A stretch of DNA of 64,000 nt from Leuctra nigra (lineage: Eukaryota > Arthropoda > Insecta > Plecoptera > Leuctridae). Of the stretch, positions 12,252 through 24,300 are shown one piece after another (position 1 is the stretch's first letter; each line of letters starts with the position of its first letter). The stretch lies in assembly GCA_934045905.1 (NCBI GenBank), contig OW203762.1, positions 46,091,411-46,155,410 of the forward strand. Reading direction: 5' to 3'. A program made the position numbers and the translations under genes. A model generated the notes under the pieces. That model was not told the DNA's origin and ran no database searches. It was given only the letters and a program-made list of their open reading frames with translations.

Positions 12252-15200
12252 TCACACTAGGTGATCAAATAATCGACGACCTTTTGTCCTATCTTCAGAT
12301 AACTTAGTCTTCTTTACTTGCGATGGTGTTATAGCAGCTGCTTTACGTTTCTCCACCTGAAATAAAGAAGTATCGGTAGGTATTATACTAACAAATATGA
12401 AATACATAGCTTTTACATAGCTTATGAAATACATAGGAGAAGCGAGCTTCTCCTTTTGGCTCTTTTGGCACGGACCTCTGTTTTTTTTTTTTTTTTTTTC
12501 TGTTACTGACGATATACAAGTCACAGTTTTTCTTCGATCAAGCTGAAAATTTGCACACATGTACTGACCATTTCCGGGCGTTGCAGACCCTAATTTTGTT
12601 GAAATCCCCTGATTGGTTCAAATTTTAAAAAAATTATCTTTCGATTGGTTGGTTTGATCAATTTGAAATTTAGCAAAGTCATTGCAACCAACATTGTACC
12701 CAATCATAATAAATTTCAACCAAATCCTCCTATTGGTTCAAATTTGAAACCATTTTTCCTGTGATGTTTGAAATTTAAACTAGAACCGATTGACCGACCA
12801 ACTAAAAACTTTGCATGGTCATTGGTACCAACACTTAAGGTATTTTTGCCAATTTTCAGTAAAATCTGTCGTTATTTTCAAAAGTTTTTGTAATTTTAGG
12901 GACATTTTGCGTGTTGGCTGTCAAATTCACGGCGACTTCGAATCTTCAGTTCAAGGCAAGGTAGTTAGAGCAGAAAGTTTCAAACGAAATGAAACTAATA
13001 ATGACCGTTCAACAGATTGATCTGATATTGTGTACACACTAATATCATATGATTTGAGTGGTCCCAGGTATATTTTTTTTTAAAGAGATCCTGTGATTTT
13101 TGAATATTAACAAGGAACAGTTCAATCATAAAGGTTGATACTAACATTTTAGGAATATTTAGAGATTTTTATTCAAGTCTGACGAAATTCAAGAATTATT
13201 GGCTTTTAATGATATTTTCGATATACAGAATTTCGGTTCGAGGTGTTCTGCGTATCCGTGCTCGCTCATCAACGCGTTACCCAGAGCGTTTTCCTAGTAA
13301 TTATCATTTCATAAAGAATCGGGATCAGAATCGTGAAAAATTGGAATTGTCCCATACGTATCTACAAAAAAATTAAAAAATTAAAAACAAACCTTTTTCA
13401 CTGGTTCGTCCACGACCTCCTCCTTTGGACTGATGGTAGTAAATACAAAGTTCCGCGAATTCTTCGCATTGTTGAGCACTACATTCCCAGTTGAGTCACG
13501 GGTCATGGCTGCAATACGCGCAAGCGCGCCCTCACCACGCGCCAGGAACGAACCACGTTTCACCTGAAACAATAAGTAGATACAGTTGTAGTAGGTAGGT
13601 AGGTAGTAGATGTGAAGAAGCGACTGAGCAACTGTGAAGTAGCGACGGCCATATGGATTAACATTGCACCAAATCGTATTCGGGCCGAATCCGGAATTTT
13701 AAAGTTTTAGAATAACCCCCCTGCAAATCTCCCACCCACTCTCTGTAACTGGACCCAGATTGTTTAGATTAAGCCTTGGTGATACTTGAAATAGAAATAA
13801 ATTAGCCATACACTAAACAATTTCATGCATCATCATAACACAACACATTAAATATCTATTACAGTCTGTTCAAAGAATGTTGAAACCATAAGAAAAATCC
13901 CATGCGAACTAATATGCAATACAGACAATAATTATTATTGATTATTACAATACTGTTGGCATATTTGCACCAATTATCTATTGGCATGAGAAGATGGAAT
14001 GATGGTAGTTTGTTTTTCTAATTCTGACCCATGTAGCCCTTTAAGCAACTAATATCAATCATTTTGACTGCACAATACAGAAGATCTAAATCGTCACCGA
14101 TCAGCTCAGTCATCTCATTAGACAGCTCGATCTCGACATACACATTATTCTGATCCAATTTCTTTTCAGCCTGCTCAGAAATGAATTTGATTGATTCTTT
14201 TCTAGGAGATAACTCACCAAAGGACACTTGACATTAGGCGACAGCAATGGCTCGGAGATGGTCTTCTTGATGCTAATTCTTGATCGCTCGAGGGTAATCT
14301 GCTCTTGTGAATGAATGCTCCGGATTCTCTTGAGAGCAGCTTTGCCCAGCTTCAACAGCTGACTGTCTTCGTCTGCCAGTATTCCATCATCTACCTTGCC
14401 TTCTGCTTCAGCCTTTGCCTAAGATAGCAACAGATAGCAACAGGTTATTGTCTCATTGCGCACTCATCAACCACTAATTACATGTAGAGTATATCACATT
14501 GTTGCTTGATAAGAGGAATATCTTTTCATTTTGAAGTTTATATTTATTCACATCAACCTATCTGAGGTCATAAGGAAAAATCATATTTCACGAAATATAC
14601 TTGTCATAGTACTTAATAAAGGTACAGGCTAGGCTATTATATGAGCAGTTGCGCACTGTATCCAAAAATCAAATACTAATCCTCCATATTTTAATTTAGA
14701 CAGGCACTTTCAGAGATAGCTTTCTAGGATGAATACAAAATATCAGAAAAATTTCAATGAAAAGGAAAAAAATCACATAGTACCTCCTACCTATCTATCA
14801 ATTTAATTTTTATATTATGTAGGTATTTTATATTTTTATGGAGAATTAGAAGTAAAATATAAGAGGAAGACGAGGAGAAAATTCCAGGCGTTGCCAGCCG
14901 GATTGCAGGAGTCCAGCGGGGCAGCGGCCCCAGTGCTGGTGGGCATAATGTGTTGGAACTAGGAATGGATTATTAAATTTATTATTATATTGTTTTTAAA
15001 ATGGGAAAATAATTTTTTCCTTGAAATACTTGATTTTTATAGAAATGCAAGAAAATGGGTATATAAAGTTTCCTCTTATACCTATGTGCAATACAGAAAA
15101 ATTTGCATTCAGGTTTTTTTGGAAAATAGTATGTTTTTTAATATAAAAAATCTACTTACGATTGGTGAATAAAATATAATATGAATTGATAGGTACCATA

Positions 15201-18200
15201 CCATTTTAAATTTCGAAATAAGCCAATAAGTGTGGCGATATTCAAAAAGTGAACCAATCAGATTGCACTAGGGCGTGGCTTGGTTGTTGGTCACGTGACC
15301 ATTTGTTAGAGAGACTTTAAAAGAGGAAAGGTTGTCAGTGCAGTGTGAATTCTAAGTTCCTGGACGTACCTTCTGCTCTCTGAGGAACACCTCTCGTTCA
15401 TGCCTCATGATCCGCCACCGCTCCTCCTCTTCACCTTCCCCATCATCCGCTCCGTCCTCATCACCAGAGTCATTCAGTGGTCCTTCGTTTGTGTCGTCAG
15501 CATCTGAATAAGAATATACGGAGTCATTGTCATAGTTGTCACATTGTCATTGTGCAGTACGTACATGCATGAGTGATGACAAAACACTGACCGACATTCC
15601 TCCAGCGAAACTGTCGCTCTCGTCCTCCACCCTCGGCGTGAAGTTCTCCGTCGTCAAACAGCATCTCTTGCAGCATCCGTACTTCACGCTGGTCTGCATC
15701 CAATACTTGTCTCCTGGAAACATCAACATCAAAATATTCATTTAAAAATGTCAAAGCTCAAGTCAGCATTGTGAATTTCATGCACATATTACAAGGAATG
15801 TCAAGCACATTTCAAGGATTATTACAAGGAATGTCAAGCAATTTCAGGCAAGTTTTCATAATAACTCCTAGCCGTGACAATGTTAATCAAAACTCGAGTT
15901 GTAGGTGTGATGAGTCTTACATGTGTATTTTCCCGAGTTGCTCCTTAACGGCATCCGTATCAAATTGTTCCTCGTCCGCCTCTTGATACTCCAGCTTGTC
16001 AAGTCCCCGCTCATCTTCATCTTCGCTGCCCCACTCCGACTCACTCAACTCAGCCTCATTTTCAAAGAACTCCTTGGCTGCTCGGGAAGATTTCTTTTCT
16101 CCACCAGCAGTTGCAACACGAATTGGAGTCTTCACTTCATTCTCTTCCGAATCATATTCAATCTCTCTATCCCCTTCTTCCTCCACATCCTCATCCGTAT
16201 CATCATTATTCGATTCATCTTCATCGTCTAAAATAGCGAGCACCATCATATTTTACATTATTAGATTAATAGATTACACTATTATTTGCATTATTAGAAT
16301 GAAGAAGATGAGGAAGAAGACAATGGGGAAGAAGTCGGAGGGGCAAGCCGGGTATGCCAACCCAGCATCGTTGGATGGCGAAATGGATTTATATACATCC
16401 GTTCCGTAGTAATACTATTAAGGTAAGTTTTCAGCTCGAGAACAGTCGCGCTGGCACACTGACGCTAGCCAATCAGGTGGCTCAGCGCCAGCGCGCAAAC
16501 ACACCGGAGCACTGGCATTATAGATAAACCATGTTCATCTCCCATAGTTAAGCACGTCGACACGTCGAGCTGTACCTTTAATCCTAGTGACAGTTGGTGA
16601 AGAGCAGCTACATTTAAATATTTAAAATCAATTGAATACTAGTTTCATAGTGGATGATTGATTACCAATTATTAATATGTCCTCAACAAAAAAACACCTT
16701 TGGAAAGATAACTAAGTGACATTACATAAAAAATATTAATAAAAATGGGTCAAATTATTCACCTGAAAACTCAAGTTTTTTCCGCAGCTTCTTTTTCTTT
16801 GTCAATACTTTGCCTTCGTCTGGGAACAAATTATCTGCTTCATCATCAGAGGAAGCCATCTCAAAGCCAGTCCATCGGTTGGTTGCAGTTTCTTGAGTGT
16901 TCGGAGTTAATCTACAAAAAATACGAGAATGTTTTAGAAGTGCATAGGAATTTAGGTTACATACTCTTAACTATGGTCAATAACATTTTCAATTTCAAAG
17001 TCACTAGTAGAAAGAGGGTAGTAACTAATTGTATGTTTAAAACATAACTAACGTTCAACACATCTATTTTCCATCTTAAATGTGTAGGTACCTGTACTAT
17101 GTATCATAGTTATATGTACAGCCTTCTTAGTAAAATCTTCATTCTTATCATAAATGTAGAATTGATTTACAGCACATTTAAAAATATGTATATATGTACT
17201 GTCTTCAAAAACATTAGTTAGGTCTGTCTATTGATTGGCAACATATAAAAAAGTTATCTTACTTTGCTGGTGCAGATGCACATTCAATGATCCTCTCTTG
17301 TGTAGCTACTGCAGGTGGTAAATCAGCAATTCTACTGGATAATGCATCGCTAAAGTTCTGCTGCAATTGTTGCGTCTGCGATGGTTGTGTTTGTGATGGT
17401 TGCGTCTGAGATGGTTGTGTTTGTGATAACGGCACATCGACTTGAGAATCCAGCTGAGACATCCGTGCCTGTGACTCGAACCTGCCCGAGCACATTGCTG
17501 CAAGATCGTCTTCATCACATTGCAAGGCTGATGTAAATGGCCGAGTGGGGAAGCGGCCAGAGCAGATTCCAAACAAATCTTCGTCCGTGCTCTCAGTGTT
17601 TGAGCGACCAATCAGCTTGTCAATACCAGCAATACGAGGAACTAAGAGAATGAAAAAGTGTATTAATAACTTCAACTCCAATACTATCGTGACATCCTCG
17701 GTAGTAAATAAATATGCAAGAAATTCAATATTATTCTGAAATTTTCCCTACGATGTGAGATGAGAGAATGGAATTTCATATAAGTATTCGAAGATACTTT
17801 TTACCAATGGTCTAGTAGTTATTTACTGACAATGCCTGACAATGGTACATACCTGAAACTTGTGTGCTACTGCTATTCACCTCGTCAAAATAGTCCTGAG
17901 TATTGGGAAACTTATTCTCGTTGTCAACCAATGACTCTAAAGGGGACTGAACAAAAATTACATTGAGACATACATGTAATGGATATATTATTATCAAGTA
18001 ATGTTTAACAACCACTATGTTATGCAAAAGTATTACCTACTGGAAGTAAATGTCCTGAGCTAAATTGTGACATAAAATAAAACCATTCAAGGATGGCATG
18101 CTATCTGAGACTGGATTCTATAACTGCAAAGCGGTAAGCAATCTGCTAGCTTTTTTCTCTATGCTTCTCTATGTTAAAATCTCTAAATTGGCTAAGGATT

Positions 18201-21200
18201 AAGGATTATGTGTATTTTCAAGGCATGTGTTTTATTTACAAACTTCAAAATGGTCTTCTACCTGCATATTTTACAAACACTGAAAAAGTTGAAAATGTCC
18301 ATCAGCATTACACGAGAGCGCATAATAATTTTTTTCTAAACCATGTTCATAAACAATCATCGGCCAAATCTTTATTTTATCTTGGGATTCGTTCTTTTAA
18401 TGCTCTTCCACTTAATGTTAAAAGTGTGAGGAGTCTTAGCATATTTAAAAGCAAACTTTTAGAAATTATAATGACGGAAACATTTATGTTGACATCCTAA
18501 TTAGATTATTCTATGTTTTTAGTGTGTTAATTCTTTGGTTTGTGTCTTTATTGTGTATCTTTATGTATCTTTGTATTGTACTGATTTGTGAAAGATAGCG
18601 CTTGCGCTAAATAAAGAATTATTATTATTATTATTATTATTATTATACATAAACATTATGATTCTGCTAGCATCGAAAATAGTTAGGTATGTCCCTGCGA
18701 ATCCATACCATGATACCATCTGAATGATTGAGTAAGCAAAATGAAGTAAATTCATTTAGTCGTACAACGGAGGACAGAATGAGTCAACTCACCACTTGCG
18801 ATGGTGTGAGCTGCGTGGCAATGATTGGGCTTGGAGGAACGACCTGGCCCGCAGGAAGCATGGAGCTGGGAAGAAACGTATCATCTGCGTTTGTCTCGGA
18901 CACTGAATGAAACACTGAGTTAAATTACCTGAGCGATGTAGTATTCATATTGAAATTACACAGATGCTAATAACTCACGCTTGTCTGAGGTCAGTGTGTC
19001 TCCCTCTTCATCTGAGTCGAATATGTCGAATGTCTTGAGCCGCTGGAATCGGGATTTGGACTCTTTTCCTTTCAATGTTGGGGTGATGTCAGCTGTAAAC
19101 AAAAATAGAAGTCATGTATCATGTTGACGTTGTACAATACAACTGAATACGTAGGTATTAATAAACTGACCTTGAGATACAGAGTCATTTGTATCATCAC
19201 GTCCAGTTTCAGACATATCCTCTTCATCATCATCATCTTCTTCTTCTTCAACATCCTCACCTCCCTCCTGCATATCATTGTCTCCTCCATCTTCCTCATC
19301 TACTTCAGAAACCTCCGCCTCATCATCACAGAACGCACTCGTGGTGTGCTTTTTGTCCACAAGAGGAATGTCGTCCTCCTCCTCCTCCTCCTCCTCTTCA
19401 TCTACTTCAGACTCTGTCATCTCATCCTCATTGTCCAGCATGGCACATGTAGCCTTCTCATCTAAAATCATGTATTGGATCATCTCATTAAATGAACAGA
19501 CAGGTTCACATACACTTAGTCACATAGTCATGAAATGGGGATGCCTCACCATCGTCCATCTCCTCCTCATCCAATTTCTTCTCCTCCATCTTGCGGTGCC
19601 ACTCTGCACTGCGTCTCAGTGCCATCTGCTGTTGCAGCGTTTGCTTGAGCCGACGCAGCTTGGCTCCTGGCACCGGGTCTCGCGAGTCCTCATCTTGATC
19701 GAGCAGAACCTTGACCAGCTCTTTCTTCACCTGTTCCATCCCATCACTATCTTTCTCGGCACTCACCACACTAAAACATGATCATATTATATTAGAGGTG
19801 TTAGTTACACATCTGCCACATCACATCTATATTTTAATGGGTTTTTTTGGTATGAAATGGAATTTAAATTTCATGAAATATGATGACACTATATCTCTCC
19901 ACTTTTCTCCTACTTACCTCAGTTCTACCACTTTCTTCTTTGGAGATGGCTTTCTCTTGGCATTATGCTTGAGGAATCTCTGCAAAAGATCAATCACTCC
20001 ACTCTGCTTGGACTCACCATCAGCATCCAAGTCTATCACGTCATTGACTCCTCCTCCGCTCAATCTCGGGCAAATATTGCCGACTCCAACCAGACCACGT
20101 CTCCTAAGCATTGCAAGGCGCTCGGTAGACGTAACTTCTGGCGTTTTCACCTCCTTCACATCGTCGTCACTGCAAGATGAATATTCCTCGCCGAATAAAC
20201 TGATTTTAACGGGCTCTGTTGATGCTCCTAGCTCTTCTTTGCCAGTGTCTTTAACTAAATTCATTTCAACTTGCAGAGAATTGTCAGAATTCTTTGTGTC
20301 TATATTGTTTAATGACTGTTGAACATCATCCTTTTCAGAAGTTTTGTGTTTATTTTCATCACTTTTATTTACTGCTCTATCCTCATCCGAATCCGACAAT
20401 TGTAAACACAAAGAACCATCACTGGATTCATCTCCATCATTTAAACCTGATGGGAGGCTAGCTTTAGATTGAAGACCACAATTGGTGTCGACAGAAAGCT
20501 TGTCACAAATACTTTCCAGTTTAACAGTATTTTCCTTTTTACCATCTACAGTTAAATTCACATCATCGTCATCCAGATGTAATATTTCCGAAATGACCGG
20601 AGTTACTGGTCTTGTCATCTCTTGAAATAGTTTGTAATGATTTGTGACACTGTGAGCCTCATCACTAATGATACAAGGACTCTTCTGTTCATCTTTATTG
20701 TCCTCATTCAAGTTCACATTATGATTTAGTATTTCAGAAGAGGAAACGGTCTCTGGCTTTGTTATCTCTTGCACGTCATGGTTTATATTGCTCATATCGT
20801 CAGATAAATCAGAGACATGGGCACTCTTCACAGCCACTGGCACAGTTTCTTCATCCATTGCCCCATGTTTCGCACACAAGTCAGAGCTATTGGTCAGGTC
20901 AGTGAGTGGGAGACTCGGTTCAGATATGTGGTTTTGTAAATCACTACTTTTAACCTGAGGCAGCAATGTGGTATTCTTTTCAAGTTGAACTTGCTTCCTG
21001 TGGACATAAAATAATTAATTAGGTACCAAAAAATAAAATTATATATATTTTATCTAACATTAGTTAGGGTAATTGTCCATTAAATCTTCTCCTAGCGGAG
21101 AACACCATCGCTGTTCACGGTTTCCTTTTTACCACTTCCAATGTTAAAGTAGGGAACAACAGTGAAACCTTAACAGTGAATATCTCTGAATTTGTTCAGG

Positions 21201-24200
21201 CACCCATCCAATTTTACGATATAATTGAGGATGATGCAATATCAAACGATTAACGAATATTGGAAGTTTTAAAACTTTGTAGGCAAATGCGAGAAATCAT
21301 TGAGCTACTTTAGGCTGTTACATACAGCCAGGTGTTAGGTATATATCTAAGCAAATCCCTGAACTCACAACTTCGTTTTCAGATTTTCGCCCGACATTCT
21401 TAATGACAACAAAGCATTGTTCGGAAATGACTTCTTTCGAGAAAGGAATTCTTCAAGAGTCCGTTGCTGAGGTACGTGATAGGGCAGCTTAATTTTAGCA
21501 TTCCTCTCCTTGGCCATATGCTCACTCCGAATCTTGTCCATTTCCATAGCAGCAGCTTTAGCAGCCTTCTTGCTGACCGACTGCAAAAAAAAAAAAAAAA
21601 AATTATTATACACAAACACCAAACAAATTTATTTCATTTTTAGTGGCATATCTAAACACACATCTATCTGAATTTTATATACCCAATTAATTATATTTCT
21701 TACCTTCTTCTCTGGCATTGGCTTTTGCTTTCGGTTCTTGCTTTTTTCTTGTGGCTTTGGGGATTCAACATAGCTGGGCACTGGCAGGTCTTCTTCAGAA
21801 CTTTCAGAGAACTAGAGAAGTACAAAACTACTTTGATAGAACTGTAAGATATTCCTGTAGAAAAATTGCCTATACTAGGAGTAAGTACTAGGAACTTAGT
21901 ACCTACCTATAGGTAACAATTGATATTAATGATATTGATTAATATTTTTTAAAATAAAATTTATGAAGGATTAAGTGTAGGCTAGTAGTAGTAAGTAGGT
22001 AGTACTCTGTACTAGTAGTACTAGTAGTAGTTGAGCGAGCGAAGCGAGCGTCTCCTTTTGACTCTTTTGACACGGACCTCTGTTTTTTGTTTGTTTTTGT
22101 TTTTGTCTGCTAAATGGAGCAATAAAAATCGCACAGTTTCACCGATCGACCTGAAATTTTGCACACATGTAGAGACAACCTTCTCTGTTTGCTGACTCCA
22201 ATTTTTTTTGAAATTCATTGATTGGTTAAAATTTAAATAAACATCTCCTGATAGGCTAAAAAATGAAAATGGTCTTCGACAAATGTGATCAACCTTATAT
22301 TTAGCATGGTCATTAAGACCAACATTGTCTCTTATTTTACAAATTTTCAGCCAAATCGTCCCATTGGTTAAAATTTAAAAAAATATTTCATGTGCTTTTT
22401 GAAATTTAAACCAGAACCGTTTGACCGATCAACTTAAAAATTTGCATGGTCATCGGGTCCAACATTATCTGTATTTTTGACAATTTTCAGACTAAACTGT
22501 GTTTAAATTCAACAGTTATTGACAGTTTACGGATATTTTGCGTGTTGGCTGTCATATTTCTCGAATTTCACATTTCACGGCATCTTCGGATCTTCACTTC
22601 AAGGTTGTTAGAGCAGAAACTTTCAAACGTATATTAATATGAAATTGATATGACCGTTTAAATATTTTTTGAACGAGATCCTGTGATTTTTGTAAATTAA
22701 CAAGGAATCGTTCAATCATAAAGGTTCAATCGATCAACTATAAACTTTGCGTGGTTATTGGGACCAAAATTTTAGGAATTGTTGGAGATTTTCATACAAG
22801 TCTATGACGAAATTCAAGAATTATTGGCTTTTAAGGACATTTTCGATAAACAGAATTTCGGTTCGAGGTATTGCGCGTATCAGTGCTCGCTCATCAACGC
22901 GTTACTCAGAGCGTTTTCCTAGTAGTAGTAGTAGTAACTGTAGTAGTAGTAAATAAAAAACAAACCTTTTCCCAATATGGTAGAATTGATTTGATCTCTT
23001 CAGTTTCAATTTTTTCCACTTTCTTTTCACTCTCTGTATCTTTCTTGCGGATAATTCGCCGCTTACTTTTCTTTCCTTTCTTCTGCTGTGATAAGTCTTC
23101 ACTGCCGCTACTTCTTGCATCTTTCTCCAAATCACTCTCATCCAGTTCATTTGTTATTCCTTCCTTTAAAGTTAATCCTCCATCATCTTCTACATCAGAA
23201 TCACTGTTTATTTCCAGTATTTTCCTTTTCTTTTTAACTCTGGCTTTGGAGGAGATAATAGCATCTGAGTCACTATCCTCAAGAGCATGATTTTTCTTAT
23301 GACTGTTATTTCCACATTGATCAGATTGTTGTGACACTTTTACAATTCCTGAAGAGCCATTCTTCTTGGATCGCTGTGATTGTGTTCTGTTTGAACTGAT
23401 GTCTGAATCACTAACGTCTGAACGCTGAGATTTAATTTGGTTTGATTCACTATCCGAGTTATTCTTGTTTGAACGTTGTGACTTACTTTGATTTGTCCCA
23501 CTATCAGAGTCGCTCTTGTTCGTACGTTGTGACTTACTTTGATTTGTCCCACTATCAGAGTCGCTCTTGTTAGTACGTTGTGACTTACTTAGATTTGTCC
23601 CACTATCAGAGTCGCTCTTGTTCGTACGTTGTGACTTACTTTGATTTGTGCCACTATCAGAGTCGCTCTTGTTCGTACGTTGTGACTTACTTTGATTTGT
23701 CCCACTATCAGAGTCGCTCTTGTTCGTACGCTGTGACTTACTTTGATTTGTCCCACTATCAGAGTCGCTCTTGTTCGTACGTTGCGACTTACTTAGATTT
23801 GTGCCACTATCAGAGTCGCTCTTGTTCGTACGTTGTGACTTACTTTGATTTGTGCCACTATCAGAGTCGCTCTTGTTCGTACGTTGTGACTTACTTAGAT
23901 TTGTCCCACTATCAGAGTCGCTCTTGTTTGTAGGTTGTGACTTACTTTGATTTGTCCCACTATCAGAGTCGCTCTTGTTCGTACGTTGCGACTTACTTTG
24001 ATTTATTGCACTATCCGAGTCGCTCTTATCACTGTCTGAGCTATTCTTGTTTGAAATACGAGATTTACTGTTGTTCAAATCATTGATTGAATTATCTTTG
24101 ATATACTCTTTGTTTTTGTGGTCTTGGGGAGGTGGAATATTAATTGTAGACTGATCTATATCTAATTTATTACTTTTTAAATCATCTCCTGAAGAATCAG

Positions 24201-24300
24201 ATTCGCTGTCAACCGGTCGAACAACTTTTCTCTTCTTTTTCTTCAAAACTTTGCGTCTATTGTTGTTTCCATTCATAAGTACACCGTCAGAGTCAGACAT
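12252..24300 (-). CDS. Claspin: Claspin, checkpoint mediator (17 coding exons)
   Basis: Nuclear adaptor that lets ATR phosphorylate and activate Chk1 at stalled replication forks. Exons (plus-strand coordinates, 5' to 3' on minus): 22966-24300, 21704-21811, 21369-21580, 19918-20997, 19550-19770, 19171-19461, 18979-19092, 18793-18902, 17853-17946, 17263-17641, 16763-16911, 15921-16227, 15592-15713, 15370-15503, 14218-14418, 13393-13563, 12252-12356. All junctions are GT-AG and phases agree; the sum is 5,133 nt, 1,710 residues. Family marks in claspin order: basic block with LPYHVP (about residue 513); two Chk1-binding motifs DLFGICSGRFPT (1210-1221) and DLAAMCSGRFESQ (1234-1246); acidic ELSESEWGSEDEDE; KIHM, FRWRNV; and C-terminal NSRNFVFTTISP. 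Vertebrate claspin is about 1,340 residues with three Chk1-binding motifs; I see two. Extra length is mainly an N-terminal 17-residue repeat array. The start is the ATG at 24300 (MSDSDG); an in-frame ATG 14 codons upstream is possible. Confidence 0.95.
12436..13295 (+). repeat. Interspersed repeat family A, long copy 3 (claspin last intron)
   Basis: Ends with CATCAACGCGTTACCCAGAG and CGTTTTCCTAG like the other copies. The left end is diverged (GAGAAGCGAGCTTCTCC). It occupies most of the intron between the last two claspin exons and is antisense to the gene, as is the copy at 22031-22920. Confidence 0.7.
18171..18646 (+). pseudogene. 3' fragment of a non-LTR retrotransposon (CR1/Jockey-like RT tail)
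   Basis: An open frame from 18171 to 18500 reads LNWLRIKDYVYFQG, then YKLQNGLLPAYF, then FYLGIRSFNALPLNVKS and SIFKSKL. This is the typical C-terminal signature of reverse transcriptases of CR1/Jockey-type LINEs (LxWLPxxxRxxYK, ... WNSLPxxLR ... FKxxLK). It is followed after about 115 nt by AATAAAG and a run of ATT repeats (18617-18646), a usual 3' end for this group. The upstream part of the ORF and the endonuclease are missing, so it is a 5'-truncated dead copy. It sits in a claspin intron in the opposite orientation. Confidence 0.75.
22031..22920 (+). repeat. Interspersed repeat family A, long copy 4 (claspin intron 1)
   Basis: Best-preserved copy: starts TTGAGCGAGCGAAGCGAGCG and ends TTACTCAGAGCGTTTTCCT. 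It is inserted in a TAG-repeat microsatellite, with AGTAGTAG on both sides, so the exact target duplication cannot be read. Inside, the unit 'gatcaac ... ttgcatggtcat ... accaacattntct ... cattggttaaaatttaaa' occurs about four times. It ends 45 bp from the donor site of claspin coding exon 1. Confidence 0.8.
23344..24006 (-). repeat. 51-bp coding minisatellite in claspin exon 1
   Basis: About 13 tandem 51 bp units encode a 17-residue repeat of the form TNQSKSQRTNKSDSDSG (claspin residues about 99-319). The ten units at the N-terminal side differ by only one or two residues (Q/L, R/P); the last three are degenerate. Every near-identical unit has one SQ dipeptide, the ATM/ATR target, and one SDSDS acidic-type site that suits CK2. 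High nucleotide identity between units implies recent expansion or gene conversion. Confidence 0.9.

Noticed and set aside
15996..16409. Long serine-rich frames on the plus strand at 15996, 19278 and 19711
   Set aside because: They are the antisense of acidic claspin exons (Asp/Glu codons read as Ser/Leu codons in reverse), with no independent support.
23580..23933. Plus-strand repetitive frame (YFDLSHYQSRSCSYVV units)
   Set aside because: Antisense shadow of the 51 bp claspin minisatellite; 51 is a multiple of three, so open frames appear on both strands.
23344..24006. Regular repeats as a CRISPR array
   Set aside because: Units are contiguous without unique spacers and are coding in an animal gene.
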